From Temnothorax longispinosus (taxonomy: Eukaryota; Arthropoda; Insecta; Hymenoptera; Formicidae), in the NCBI RefSeq assembly GCF_030848805.1, contig NC_092363.1, positions 8,060,001 through 8,124,000 on the forward strand: a stretch of 64,000 bases of DNA, in the 5' to 3' direction. Each line of letters opens with the position of its first letter. The first letter of the stretch is position 1. Both the position numbers and the translations under genes were made by a program. Positions 1 through 14,846 of this stretch are shown here, in pieces. The notes beneath the pieces were generated by a model that saw only the letters and a list, made by a program, of their open reading frames with translations, had not been told where the DNA came from and did not search any database.

Positions 1-3000
1 GAAATGAGGAGGGAAACGCAACTCATCTCTCTCCACGAGGACATAAACGCGGTCGACAACTTTATGGCTCGCTCGCTCCAAGTTTCTCGCGCGTGTAATG
101 ACCGAGAGAGCCAAACTCCGCCGTTGGATGTATCTCCGCCACGAACGTGAAAATATTTTTATGCCCGGGCGATAATCCAGCGCGACAACACGGTTGAAAA
201 TACGATTTTTCGCCGACGAGTGAAACATTATGTTATCGTGTCGAATAGACACAGAGCTAAATTAAAGTTGACGCTATCTATTCGCCACGAGAAATTATAC
301 GCGCACACAAACGAATGGCTCACGATTCATCGCTAATTTCAACAAACGCGATAGCGACGTAAGAAAGCGCATAAAACGCATATCTATACTGTAAGCAATG
401 AGATCATTGCTGTACTTATTTATCAATTACTATTTTGAGATTTTGATACTTAAAAACTATTATATCTTTACATATTAATAATACTTGAAATATCTTACAA
501 ACTTTTGGGATATGATTTCCTATATTATTGAGCATTACTTAAAAAGAGAGAAAGAGGAACATGGACAAATTTAACGTAGAAGCTTCAAAATTTTGAGTAC
601 ACCATTGTTTTAAGACGTTTAGGTGCGCTTTCGTATTCCAACCTCGGCTACTTTCCTACATTACCCCCCCCCCCCCGCCCTCGTTTCACCATGCTCGTTC
701 AGTCCCTGATTGTATATCGTGCTGGACGAACATGGAGATGAGACCACGTGGTGGATACACTCGTTTGGAAAATATAAGCGCGACGTGGATGACGCGCGGA
801 GCTTTATGGCCGCGTTGTATTTGCTCCGACAAATTTCGTGCGGACGTAATCGCGCGGGACACTCTCGTGATTGCGTTGAATATAGTTTTCCTAGCACTCT
901 CTTTCTCTCTCGTTTTCTCTCTCTCTTTCCCTCTTTCTCTTCTCCTCCGAGTTACCCGTCTCGAGAGAGAACATCTGCTGTTTTACCATTTGACACACGC
1001 GCTCGCTTCTCGTTTTCCTTGCGTTAACGCAGTGCGAGAATGTGCGCTTTCACGAAGACAGGACGACGACGTGATAGCGCAAACCTCAGCGAATGGAATC
1101 CACTACGCGCCCCAGACGTACAAACCGAATATTACATTTTCCTCTGGGACGAAGTTTATTTCAGTCGGAAGGATCGGAGGCAAAAGGAAAGTTGGGATTT
1201 TCGAAAATTTGTTTCAACTTCGTTCGGCCGAGTTCCATATCGATATGGATGATTAGATCAATGTTCGGGATTCTGAACTCTGTTACATCGTTTTTATATT
1301 CCAACTATATTTAACTTTGTATATATTTATTTTCTTTGCAGAACCATGAAACTTTGATATAACTTAACATTTAAATGTACATATTCACAGTTGTTCATGC
1401 ATAATTATTTTTTATTTTTTCACTTATTTATATCAATAAATTTCATTAAATTAATTAAAAATGTATGTTAAATATATTAAATTTAAAGATTTTTCTCTTT
1501 TTAAAATAACTTTTTGCTGCTAAAACTAACAATATTAATTTTGAGATGTAGTCGCTTTTATGATTTTCCGCTTTACAATTTCTTGCGTCACTCATAGAGT
1601 TAAATAATATGCACGCGCGCGCGCGAAATGCTGTAGGATTATCACCAGATGCATCTCCCGGTGCAATGATGTCAAAAATATTCCGCAGAAAATGTATGTT
1701 CCCGAAGGAAGAAGAAGCAGAGTATATACACATATGCTCACGTATACAAAAGTATGTGTTTGTACATGCACGTCGTGAGGTATTTGTTCATACGTTTACA
1801 GAGTAAAATTCGAAACATTTCCCGTATTATATTCATTACCGGAGGTACAATCTCTTAACAACACATTTCGTATCACGGTTTTCCCGCATAATAGACATGA
1901 CAGTAAATTATTTGACTTTTGCGTAAATAATTATTTTAAACAAAATAATGCTCATAATTTTATATACACAATCAATTCGCTAAGCAGTCCTTTTTTACAT
2001 CATGTTCGTATAATTTTAAAAAATATTTACTCTGAGGTACGTATCCAACATATCTACAATAAAAAAAATCCTAGTTTAAGTGTTCTCTTTAGTACAGGTA
2101 GAATACAGCAATCTCATTGATATAGTTAAAATGGTATAAGGATATATTTTATTACATTCGCGAGACAATATTATCTTCGCAAAGTCAATCTTAACGACAG
2201 GTATTAAATTTCATGCTTTCCATTTCTTAAAGTATTATTCATAGCCAATAAATAAAATCGGAAGCACTTTTTGAGGATGCTTTATATAAGTTATAGAAGA
2301 TATATTCCGGCACATTAGCCTCGACACAATACCCACGACGAAACGTTAACTGTTGATCCGTATGGTTTACGAATCAGATGACGTATCACCGGGAGGGGGG
2401 GGAGGACTCGTATTATGATAACGAAAAGGATATCTGATTCTATCGATTCCTTTCTTTGACGCTAGCTTATGTTAAAGGAAAACGCGGTATCGCCACCGTT
2501 GATCTCGAAAGCAGCGTACAATGCAGCTGAAATCGACCTTCGATTTGTACCTACAGGAAGGTGATAGAAGTTCCGCTGACTCATGGAAAGTTCGATTCGA
2601 CCAAATTGGATCCATTCGAAATTTGATTTGCCAAGATCTCAACGATTTGGCCTGATGAGCGATTGTCTTATTAAAATTAGTGAAATATCCGGCAATTCCG
2701 TCATTTTGATCAAGCAGCGAGAAATGAGAAACAAAACTTTCTCTTTTTTATAAATCTTTAAAATTTTATCGGCTTCTTCTCTACGCGTTATCAAATAGTG
2801 ATAGTAACGAGAGAATTTCGCATTGAGATAATGGACAGTTTAAACAAGGTTTTATCTCTCTCTCTCTCCTTCTCTTTTCTAGAATCGTTATCAGCGGATA
2901 TCGCTATTGGTTTTCCAATCAACGAATAAAGTTTTCAGTAATTTGATCGGGAACGTTATCGCTTCGAGTATGGAAGTGAAGTTTGTTTGTTACATTAGAT

Positions 3001-3449
3001 ATAGGTCTGCGTTATGCACGTCTTCCTAGGACGTGCGCGCCATTCTCGTAATTCTGCCGCTGACGATCCATCGAAGTTCCGCGCGCGAACAAAGTTCAAA
3101 CTACACTACTTATAATAACTTGTCGCTACGTTGCTACTAAGACGGCAGTATTAACATAAAGTTTACGCGAGCGTCATAAAACTTTCGTGAAAACGTCCGT
3201 AGAAAATGCAACACCACCCACTTACGTGTACATAGGATTGTTCATACTTGGCGTGCAAAAATTGCTCCCGATCCAATTACATAGCCAAAGTTTGCGAAGA
3301 AAGCATAAATAAATATATATCCGCCTATTTTTCAACAACATAAGATTTTCTGATAATCCTAACGTCTTTTAAGTCGTACTGAAACATCAATATAAAGCAA
3401 GACTCGAAGAATCACATTTAAGTTTAAGACTGAAAATAAGACTCATCAT
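1..3449. other. Non-coding stretch, probably upstream dpr intron
   Basis: No supported gene. Open frames here are short and have no family resemblance or splice-site support. The stretch holds a run of 13 C (664-676), a polypyrimidine tract near 894-950 and a CT-rich tract at 2854-2880. If the dpr gene starts before this window, as inferred from its missing first Ig domain, this is intron; otherwise it is intergenic. Confidence 0.5.
664..676. repeat. Poly-C homopolymer
   Basis: Thirteen consecutive C followed by GCCC, in otherwise AT-rich sequence. Such tracts are length-unstable and prone to sequencing or assembly error. Confidence 0.9.
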
Positions 3450-4430
3450 TGTCACCGGTCCACGATTCATCTCGACCGAACCGACCCCCGTAAAGTCGCT
3501 CCGACAGTGCTGTAGTGCTGTAGTGGAGGGACCTACGAAGGATTAAGCTCGTAAAAGCTCGCGTCATCAATCAAGCGACACGAGGAGGAGGAGCGTGTCG
3601 CGGTCACGGTTCGCGCGATACGCCCGAGCGCGGCCCAACGCGGGATGTCCGATCTGGCGGAAAAACGAAGGGACTTTTCTCTTTGCGAGGGGATGGCGAG
3701 CGGGTGAGAGATTGCGATAGTTGCCAGCAGATGCGTGACGCCGCACCGTGACCTCCGGACTCCGGTGCACCTAATGCATCCAATTATACGAGGCTCGCGC
3801 GAAGCATCCGGCTCGGTGAGCACGGCAATTCCGGCGAAGTTCATTGCACGTGAGGAAGAGAGCCAGGAGCCAGATCGCGCAGGAAGGCAGAAAAAGATCA
3901 TGGTGGAGAGTAGGTAGTAGCCAGCAGCACAGGTCACGCTCGGCGTAGTCGGGATCGTCGGGATTATCCGCGGGAATCGAGGAGAAGAAAGGGAAAGAGG
4001 GACGTAGATGATTAACAACAGGTTTATTAATCATGAAAACCAGGCTAGGTCGCTAAAAGGAGGTTAGAAGTTCAATTGCAGCTCGTTGAAGCTGTTTTTT
4101 CTTGTTCTCGTGCTTCTTCAAGACGTTTCGAATCCTCACTCGCCGGACGCACGCGCAGCGCGTTATTGTTCGCTTATAAAGCCACGGAACGAGTTCGCAT
4201 AAAATATGACTCTCGCTACTCGAGTCGTCTCAACGGAAAGTTTCGAGTTGAAGAGGATGGTAGCCAGAGAGACGGCGGCCCTCGCGCGGTTGGAGTGGGG
4301 ATAAGGAACCGGATGGCGACGTCTTTCACAGTCGGAACAGAACTTTCGGAGACCAATTATCGCCAGGCTTTGGAAGTACGCGGCAAAAGCGATACCGTCC
4401 TAATTGAAGCCGAGTGAGATACGAGGAATT
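3450..4430. other. CpG-rich block, possible promoter or untranslated exon
   Basis: About 1 kb clearly richer in G+C and CpG than its AT-rich flanks, with purine-rich plus-strand runs and a short direct repeat of the unit tgctgtag near 3509-3525. Open frames exist on both strands (3533-4018 minus, 4076-4417 plus), but their translations are arginine- and serine-rich, resemble no family I know and look like by-products of base composition. In insects, local GC-rich blocks often mark promoters or exons, so a promoter or 5' UTR exon is possible. No firm splice donor or start could be assigned. Confidence 0.25.
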
Positions 4431-7400
4431 TCTGAAAAGTACGCTTAATCAGCGGAACGACGCGACGTCTTAGTTTCAAATTACTGCGACTCTTCGAACC
4501 GAGTCAAAATTCACGGACGCATAAATGCATAAACGTAGAATAGTAACTTGAGTATAAGTTATGACTTTATTAATAATTATATGTATAATAATTAAGGATC
4601 GGTATCTTTTTCCCATTAGAGTCGCTAATGCACCTCTCATATTATGAATTTAAACTGCAGACATAAAATGGTCGTACTATTGTTACATTAGGTACAAGAA
4701 TAATTTATCATTCCACGTGAATCATTTTGCATTCATTAGTGATTCATTTTGCCTCCATTACATTTAAGCGTTTAAGAATCTTTCGGTTGGTCTATCTTAT
4801 GCTTGGACTATCTTATGCTATGTCTATCTTCCAGAAATATCACTATCGCGGTATCGTCAAAATTATTATCGGACTGTCACAATAACAGAAACTCGTTTTC
4901 TTTTCCCTTCTTTTCTTTTGCCTTTGAGTATTACACCATACACGCGAGCGCACGTTTATTCGCGGAAAATGAGTGAGTCGTAACGAGGCCTGAGACTACG
5001 AGCTATGGAAGGAAAGCACGGTTTCAGAGCGCGAGAAGAATGCCTAACGACTAGAAGATGAGTCGCTTCGCTGATAAGGGGGAAAGCCTTTACAAACTCG
5101 CCAGATAAAGAGACGAACCCGAAGACGACGAAGGAGCAGCGAAGCTGAAGAGAGCCTGCCTGAGCTTTATCAGTCATTTGTGATTTCCACTTGCCGCCTT
5201 CTCCGAGGAAAGCGCGACAACCAGCTTTCCTTCCTTCAAGAGATATTTTCCGCCGTTCGACATTCTCAAATGGGGACTGTTCTCAATAGAGCTGCAACTG
5301 TTACTCCCACACAATTGGAGAAGTTTGTAAACATACATTCTCGCGGATGAAAAATCGAGCGACGGATTTAGCGTCCTTGTAAAAATCCTTTTCCTACCAG
5401 AAATTCTCACGAGAAGTAGATATCTTTCACCGCGCAGCCCTCTCAAAGATTCTCAATTGCGCAGTAACATCGCTTTTTCTTAGAATATTCGAATTGATAA
5501 GCATACTTTCTGGCGAATAAAAAAAACGCATCTCTAATATGTCGTCGATGTAATAATTATATATTACACTTTTTATTTTTAATCATCAACATAGAGTTTA
5601 TTTGTGGCTTTATAATGCTAGGTTAAAAATATCGATAGATAAAAACTTGATCACAACTCCAACCTCGATTTATCCTGGCTACCTATCGGTGGTGCCACCG
5701 CAGGTGGCGATATGGACGAATGAAATTCAACCTACCTTTGTCATCGAGTACTTTTTGAAAGGGCAATCGAATTATTGGTTGACATTAACTTTTCCGCTCA
5801 GGGGTATTCCGTTTCCACTTCCCGATTTAGCTTTGACCCAAAACCAACGCCTGTCAATTATGCGTAATAACTACTCGCTTGGTATGATTGACTGTGCTCC
5901 ACTCGTTATCCTCGCGTTGTTAGCGAAGCAAATGGATTGACAGAGTGTGCTGTTTAAATATGAACGGAACACAATGAATATCCAAGTTATATCTCTTATC
6001 ATGCACAAGAAAGAGAAATGGGCATATCGTGTAAGTTGACAAAAGAATATTCTTACGATTATATTAGTGATAACATATCGATTTGTTCACTTGCGAGATA
6101 CATTTGCGTAAATTAACGCAAAATATTTGCATCAAAAAGAAATTTTACAAAGTTATAATAATAAACAACATATATTTTTTTCGTAAATTTTCAAATACTT
6201 CTGCTATAAATTACAAATTGTTATATTTAACAAAAGAATATGTTTCAAATATTAGACAAATATTTCATGACTTAATATTGCGATTTTTTGGCAAAAAGAA
6301 ATAATACTCTTCATGTGTTTCGATATGCCTACTTGCAAGCGTCATGAACGAAACTGTTGTGCTATTTAACGACTACAACGTGCGATGTCCCTCGTATTTT
6401 CTTCCAGACCAAGAGATCGGCCAGTAAAAGCTATAATTGTGACCGCAAATGTCCATAGGACTTGCACATTCGCATTTACCGTACCTTGCATTGCGCGGCG
6501 ATAGGATTTTCCGACGCATGAGAGAAAAATGCTTACTGCGCATGTCGTTAAAGGAGATTCGTCCGCTTTTTTTACAGCCTCTTTTACCACAATACGTACG
6601 ATATTGCCACTTACTACGGGCGATATTGTCAATAAAGATGCGAATAGTTCCTACGAATGAAAATTGGGAATACTCGGCCATTATAAGAAACTGCTCCGGC
6701 ATGTTGGTCGGCTATTTACGCGTAAAAGAAAATCGATATTTGCCGGCGGGTGTATATACGACTTATAAATGAAAATACCAAATAACTTCGTTGCACCTTG
6801 CCCAGCAACTAGTACGAGCGGATACCTCGCGCGGCGCGTTTCGGTATCGCTGGCCATAAAAGTAGCTTTAACGGCTTCCGCTCGCGCTGGCGCGCGGCGC
6901 GGCGGTAACGCAGGAGTGATTTACGCGAGAACTTAAAGGACACGCGGCACGTCCTGGAATTACTTAACCCATTTGTTAGTCCGACGCACTATATTCGCGT
7001 TTCTATAACGGCAATTCATCCGCGCGAGACGAAAAGCGAGAAATAAATTGCTATGGAAAATTTTAATGCACAAAATTTATATCGTACTCTCGTATTTCCT
7101 CGACTCGGGCTGTTTGCCCTCGCGAATGGCAACAGAAGGATCGGAAGAACGAAGAAAACAAGAGCCAACTTTCTAATACGTATCGTCATCCATTAGGTAT
7201 GCAGCCGCGTAACCGCCCTTTCGAGACCCTATCGCTGTAGGAACATCTCCATACACGTCGTCGTGGCTTAAAGGTCGGCACTTTAAGTGACACACGAGTG
7301 CCATCAGTTGTTAGCTCGGGGAACAGCTCCGAGAAGAAGCTTCTTCCCTTAAGTGAAGCTCGCGAGATCAAAGTTTACGTCGCGCGCTCTTTCGAGAAAC

Positions 7401-10400
7401 GGGATGACAAAAATCCCGGAATTTCCTGCGTCGCGAAACGGGAAAGGCTTCCGGCTTGCATTCCAACTTCCTGGATCATGTGTCTTCGATAATGAACGAA
7501 AGCCGTCTCGGGATATTCCGTTATTCTTGCATCAAATTAATTTAGGATGATTATTCGTTCTTTTAAGCCTATTTTTTTATAAAAAAATGTCTTTCCGTTA
7601 TAATGCTACACGCAAATAGTACTTTCTTAAAACTTTTATCAGAATGAGGTATTTGCCTGCATGCGACAAAATTTTAAAAGTTGCTATTGAATTTTATCTT
7701 TTCCCGAAATATACTTAAACTTTTCATGCATCAGATTTAATTTTCCACGTTCACCGCAACTGGATGAAGCTGCGGTTTTCCAGAACGTTAGGTACTGCAA
7801 TTACATATGCACCATAGACCAGTGCACTGGAAGTCTTTTGGGGATCTCGTGACGTGACGGCAACATTACCATACGTGTCCTGCTGCTCAAAGAATTCCGT
7901 CTTGACCCAGACGGGGCCGCGAACGGCGCGAACGTAGCGGACCATTTTTATCTTTGACACACTTTTCTTACACGGTCACGACACTCAAGTTCTAGATATG
8001 AGGTGTACCTTGTCCTCCCTGCAGCGTATCATGTATTATATTACCATGCAAGAGAGTTTATTAGTTCGTATATAGTGTATATATATATATATAGATTCTA
8101 CTGAAAAAAACACGAAAGTACTGCATTGAGATTGCATGAAAGAAAGGTTTGCAATTGTAATTTTTGAAATTTAATTTAACGTACTTCAATTTCTTTTCCC
8201 TTCTTGTAGATGAAAAGCCTTACGATAGAGATGATATGATAAACTATCAATTATGATGCACACGAGAGATTCTATCATGGTTGACAAAGCAAATGGAACA
8301 CTGCGCCGAAAGAGCCATTTCCACAACAAGCTACGTCGTAAATTACAATTTTACGTGAATGCACTTTATCAATGCATAATTAGAAGTTTCCGAAAAAATG
8401 ATGACGAAATAGCAGTGTTGGACGCGAAACCATCATCCATCATACTATTATACAGTCCTTCTTGGTGAAAGAGTAGCAAAACCTCGCTTACCCGTATACA
8501 TTCGTAATTTTACGATTACGTATGCGTTTGGATAAATGCCCGTCGGGAAATTTCACGTTGCTCGTCGTCGCACATATCGCAAAAATCCGCCGTTTTTTGC
8601 CATAAAGACGAAGCGCCGCGGGGCGGTGTCACGACTTTTATTTCGCCGAGCTTCGACCGTAAGAAGTGTATCACTCCTTCTTTTCGCAGGCGTACCATAA
8701 ATTATGGTCTCGGCCGAGTGTCATCCATTCTGACCGAAGTGACAAGCAACATCGTGTGCTTGTATACACCGAGTATCGTTAGTGAACGTACATCGCGAAG
8801 GACGCGAGCTCGCAAGAAAATAGCTGAATATATCATAAAGCGCCGCATTATGGCTCGTTGATACTTGAGAATTTTTGAATGTTTCAAAAATATAACGTTT
8901 TTATTCTTTTTAGAGATTTTAACTATTTTGTGAGTAGAAAAAATAACTACATCAGAGAGAGAGAGAGAGAGAGAGAGTAATTTGTCATTATTTAGTAGCT
9001 TCCACTTTGGAAATTCTTCAGTTTCTCTTCAAATCTCTTTGTAAAATTTCAGCTCCTCAATATATTTTTAGAAAATAGTTTCTTGCGCATTTCAAAGATT
9101 TCCTAAAGTATCGACTTGAAATCCATCAAAGAATAAAAATAAAGCTTCTTTGATATCGTACATTTTCACGTTACGTTTCCAGATCTTTAAAAACACATTT
9201 TTTGTCTAATAGCCGTTCCGTTGGAAGTTTTCTATATCCAACTCGACGACGTAAGTCGAGCTTATCCGTACGCAACAAAAATCATATCTCCGATGTAGCA
9301 TAGAGGAATCGTAAGAGGCCGCCAGGCTCTTGCCTTCCCATCGCATATGCATCCGCGCGGCAGTTCCCGTTCCCCCGGGATTTTGAGTAAGGCGCAACCT
9401 CCGCACGTACGTCGTCACGGCTAAGAGGGTCTCCTAGACCGCACTGTTTTACATGGCGCGGGAAAAAGAACGTAATCTGCGATTTTTATTTCGCTCCTCC
9501 CGACGTGCGTGTCACGTTTCGCAACGCGCTTACCGTTGCGAAAATTTCTGAAAAATATTGCAAAACGGAAAATGGCGAAGAATATAGCGATTGCGCGCCG
9601 CGCCGTTTCGATAGAGAAATATATTCTGAAAGGGGAAAGACTTTTAGCGCTACGTTACTTTCCCATATGCGTATATCTACTTATTGCGCCGTACTTTTTA
9701 GCGATATTCTTTCAGAACAGAAAATATTCGATTGTACGCGGATGAAAAGTGCAACTTCTTCTTGCACGTCGCAAAAGCCTGTCTCGCGGTACAAGCCGCA
9801 GGGCACTATAACGATTATACGACATACAAGCAATCTCGCGAGAATGCAACTATGCTTACGTAGCGCGTACGTACGCGATAGCGCACAATCTCCTTACTCG
9901 ATAAAAGCAGCTTGACCAGATTCCAATTTCCCGCAATATAACCATTGCATTCTGCATGCGCCAACATACGCTGTGTATCAGCCGTAAACAGTCCCTTTTG
10001 TGACTAGACAAGTAGGAAACGCGTTTACATCAAGCAGTGGAGGCAGTGGACACGAATGCATAATATAATTTTACGTATTTGCTAAGTACGTTACAGTGAT
10101 ATGTAAGAAGTATTATAAAAATGTCTGTGACTCTGTTTTTCTATAACTATAAGAGGAAAAATAATTATATACCTATATTTTGTTGCACATTTAACTCCTC
10201 GCTGTTACATGTTTAATTGCTTTAATGAAAATTATACAAATAAAAATATTAGTTTTATACGTATTTTTTATATATCATTTATAAACTGTTATAATATAAA
10301 GATGAGAAGATATAATTTTATTACTCCGCTAAGAGAAATTGTTACACATATGTACAATTACATTATGCATCTTTGTCCACTGCCGGACTGCCCCAATGCT

Positions 10401-13400
10401 TCACGTAAACGCGTTTCTTACTTACGTCACAAAGAGGATAAGTATTTTTTAATACGTAAAAAAAAGAGAATAAAAAAAATAGCGAGGTATGTACGTATTA
10501 TTAACAGTGCTTTAGATCAAAGAAACGAAAAGTATAAAGCAAAGATTTAATTTGAAAAGAGTCTTGTTCGCCACGGATATTCCTCAAAGAATGCATTTTA
10601 TGCAATATTACATAATACTGTATCTATACTCGTATATATTCTTGTCGTTAGGCAAACAAGAACGGTTAATATACAAGGTTGGTTACGTATTCTAACGTCG
10701 ACTTTGCAGTCGTTGCTGATTCTTTCATCCGAGTTTGTCGACCGTGATGATTTCGTCGTCGAAAAGACCATCTGCATATGTGTCGTCGGGTCTTAAAGGA
10801 CTTATCGCGTTAAGTGGCTCGCGGAGTATCCTCGGTGGTTAGCCCTGAGCACAGCAGAAGGTATCGTTGTTCTAAGAAAAGCTCTCGGGTTCACGCGGGA
10901 AAGTTTAGGTCGCGCCGCCTCTTAGAAAGGAGGACGCGTTAAAGCCTCCTCTATATGTTGCCGGAACGGGAGGTCGGTGGAGCGCAGAACCGGCAGAACG
11001 AGGTGGAAGAGGAATGGTCGAGCTTTTAGCTCGGAATGACAAACGTTAAGTTTGTGGTGGATGTTACTCGAACTGTACTGTTTTACGGAGGTTCTGTATA
11101 GTTTTCCGCACAATCTTTGACTCGACATGCTCGATAGATTTAACTTTATTTCTTGAATCTATATTCTATCGCGTATTTATACATCAGGGATGTGTGAAGT
11201 GCGAGAATATATTATAAAGGAGAAAGCAACTCGCACACAATGCACACATATCTCGCTCTGTGGTGATATTGGCGAGACCATATAATTTCGTTTCATCATC
11301 GTCGTTTGCGCTCGGCGAAGCGTCTCGATACCTCTTCCTCGACGAGGACGACGCCGACGTCGCGCTGAAAACGACGCGATGCGCGGCCATGCGGAAAACT
11401 GTCACTCGCGGGAACAAGGAAAACAGCGAGAACGAACGAAATGAACGAGATGTTCAGACGCGGTTCGCTTCATTGGCGAACAACGGAAATCAATTCCTGT
11501 TACAAACTGGAATTGCATGCACAAGATGTCTTTTAGTCGCCTCGAAGCCCTTTGAAGGGCTTTAAAAACAAATAAATTTAATTTCTATTATTAGTTTATA
11601 TCGATTCGACGTGCACGCGCGTATACTTGAGTTGAATTTTGCGTGTACGCGTACGAAATAGAGGTAATTTTTTATAAATGATATAACACGATTTTAATAA
11701 ATTATTAGTTAAAAATGTATCTTTTATCTGCTCTGAGAGCAGAGTAATTTAAATAATCTTTAAAAAACCTGTTATCGTTTTACCTATCTTTCTTCGGAAC
11801 GTTACATTTTCCTGCTACATTGTTCTCTTTTTCTGGATTTGAAAGGTTCAACCCGTCAGCAAAGTGAAAAGTCAGTTCTCTCCTAAGTTCTTCATTAATC
11901 TGATAGTAATTGGCTACTTCAACTTCAAGCACGGAAAATGAAACTTCTACAAGCACGGACGAACAATTGCAAGCAGAATAAATAATTACATAAATCAGCG
12001 TTTAGTAACTGAGAAAGTAGATTTCTTTACACAGGGTTGGTCCTTTATTTTGATCTTTCCATTGTATTCTCGCAGAATATTCGAAATATTTTTTATTACT
12101 CCAGAACGTTTTATTTCCCTTACTTGTTCTGTATACTCAAATGTATAATGGTGTATAGTAATTGTATATGTATATGTAAAATAGGAATATGAATATTGAA
12201 TTTGTTTTATATATTCGATATTTTTACTTGTCATATAATTTGTCATATTTTTTTACTTGTCATATAATTTGAGATAACATAAGGAATGATCTTCCGTCGC
12301 AATAGAAAAATCCATCTGTCCATTTGAAATTACGTCACGAATGGGGGTATCGTTCGATATTAGAAACGTACCAAACATAATAAACTTCCATCGGCGAAAG
12401 TAATAAAAACTTAGATGAGAGAGAGACGCCTCTGCAAACGGTCGCTGATAAAAAGTATTCTCGTAGCGGAAAAAGAGAGAGGGGAAGATCGCGAACTTTA
12501 AGAAACAAGTCTATTTACCGTGTCACCATATATTCTATTCTCGTATAGCTCGCAGCCGCGGCTCTTAACGGTTGCATCTTTGCGTGACGGTAAAGACGAT
12601 TAAAGCACCAAGTTCTCCACGAGACGTACTTCAAAAGTTCATGATCAAACAATACCATCAATGGTATTAAACAATGCCGTTATCTGTGGAAAACGACGCG
12701 AAAGTGCACACACGTAAAGTCAGTTTGCGAATACTCGGTCAAATACTCGACGTTGCCATTATCAAATAATATTTAAATATAAAACGGAATTGAGCAGGTC
12801 GCGAGAAAGCTATAGCAAGTATCGAATCTATCAACTGGTAAAAAAATATTATTATTTATTAATCTTAAAAATGTCTTAAAAATGTATATAGCGACGCTTA
12901 AACTAAATATAATACTTGAATATATTACTATAGCGACGACCACAAGTTATTACTCATCTAACAGTTTTCAAATGACCAATAACGCATCGTTATTGGCCAT
13001 TCGGAAACTATCAGATCGATGCACGATAATTTACAGTCGTCATGTTATCACTATTTTCGAGATATATGTTTTTAGAGTGCTCCTTCGATCGACCTCGCGC
13101 CGCGCGCCGTCGACTGTAACGCTGGTAATAGAAACGCGACAAGAACGGCTTTTTCGATTTATGCCGCGCAGACCGCCGGCTACGACCACGATGTACACGA
13201 TAATAAAATCGCAATCGCTCGTTCCGACCGCCCCGAATCGATGTTTGCGTGTAATCAAATTCCGCCGCTCGACGACGGTAATTGCAACGGTAAAACTAAT
13301 TTCGAGCTTTTCGACGAGATAGTGGTACATATGTATCGCGGAAATACTCGTGATTATGGGATCCACGGAACTCATGAAAGAGGAATCAATAAAACCTGCG

Positions 13401-14846
13401 ATAATAACCGCGAAACCATATCACCGCCGATAATAGTCATATTGACATCTAATTATGAATGCGTGACGTTACGAGTCGAGCAGATTAATTAACTTATCCA
13501 AACTCATCGGTGGTCCTAGATTTCATTATTATGATTTAGCTTGAGTTATCTCTTAATTCCAACACTTTAAATATACTATCGAAAATTTTCGCAGAAAACA
13601 TACGCTATGTTAAATTATAGAATACGATAATACGCTCGATGAGAACAAAACGATAGTTCATGTAATGAGCTAAATTGAAGTAGCAATTTTACAGAACAAA
13701 AACGTCTTTTTTGAATTTTCGTGAAAAATCGTAGCTCGTCAGTTATGAAATTACAATCACTAGTAGCGTGAGTGTTTCATATGATGAACGGCATTACGAT
13801 TTACTTTAGAAAGAGAAGAAAACGTAAAGAGAAAAAGAGAGTGAGAGAGAGAATAGGCATGGATCACTGCTCCTGATGGTTAATAAAAAAGTAATCAATG
13901 CGAATGGCGGTCCCGAACGGGTAAAGTTGCTCGACGGTCATCGTGGAAAGAGCTCGCGCAAGTTGCTTGGTCGCCTCTTCGATCACGTTGCGCGAACGCA
14001 AACAAGGATATAGGGGAAAACCGGCTCCCCGTTTATATTCCATTCGGACGAGGAGCGATGCCAGCGAAAACCTGCTTTTATCGATGATATCCTTCCGTCT
14101 AGGGTACCCGACCTCGGTCCAAATGGCTTACAAGAAAAAAGCGTCAAATCCGTTCAAACTCGTAGTCGTCCAATCCGGCGAATGTTCTTAGCGGAAGTCC
14201 GTCGTAAAAATTGCTTTTTTCATGTTGGAGACCAATCGCGATCATGCGGATGATTGCGATATGAGAATTTTGGTCTTTATTTAAAAATGTGCGATTTGCT
14301 ATCCCAACACGATAAATTTTCTAAGAAACGACATGTATAAAACCAAATCAAGCAAATAAATTGTGAATAAACAAGAATGAACAAATTGCTTTGATGAGTG
14401 CAAACAGTGCTATCGTACCTTCTTTCTTCACTTGTCAATCTTGTTTCGGTAACTAACGCAATAACATACGGAGTGGCTTGCGATGCTATCTGTCGGCCCG
14501 AATTTTTGTATGAGAATGGTAGCGCAATGTTCTCGCGTAAACACAGTGCGATAACATAACAGCTGTACACAATAACAAACACCAAGGCTACGCGTCAGCA
14601 GAGGAATATTCGAAATATTCCTTGCCTAAGATAACAATTAATTCTGTTTGATCGAGAGATTCTGGAATAAAAATACTTTTACTTGAATCTTAATTGACAG
14701 GAGAATTTGTACCAATCTATCAACCTATAGAATAGACCATGGGAAAGAATAATTCTTTATTTAGTTGTTACTTAATTTTTTCTTCCCAAATATTTTAAAA
14801 TAAAATTTGAGATTTGTGCTTATTATTAGTCTGTATGCTTCCAGGA
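4431..14846. other. Non-coding stretch without recognisable gene
   Basis: AT-rich sequence with scattered short open frames, the longest about 136 codons (9505-9915, plus). None has a recognisable domain or a convincing splice context. It contains a (GA)n microsatellite at 8954-8978 and a short TA-rich run near 8070-8092. I looked for an exon coding the dpr first Ig domain (a tryptophan core and a D-x-G-x-Y-E-C motif followed by a GT donor) and did not find one. Confidence 0.5.
8954..8978. repeat. (GA)n microsatellite
   Basis: About 12 uninterrupted GA units. Confidence 0.9.

Noticed and set aside
3533..4018. 161-codon minus-strand open frame
   Set aside because: Composition-driven in a CpG-rich block, with no family resemblance and competing frames on both strands.
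9241..9256. GTAAGT donor-like site considered as the end of a dpr Ig1 exon
   Set aside because: The upstream translation in the required phase shows no Ig motif (no cysteine or tyrosine pattern).
9505..9915. 136-codon plus-strand open frame
   Set aside because: No motif or family resemblance, no signal sequence, and no splice sites of note.
12882..13375. 146-codon plus and 111-codon minus open frames
   Set aside because: Mutually antisense, no domain, no splice context.
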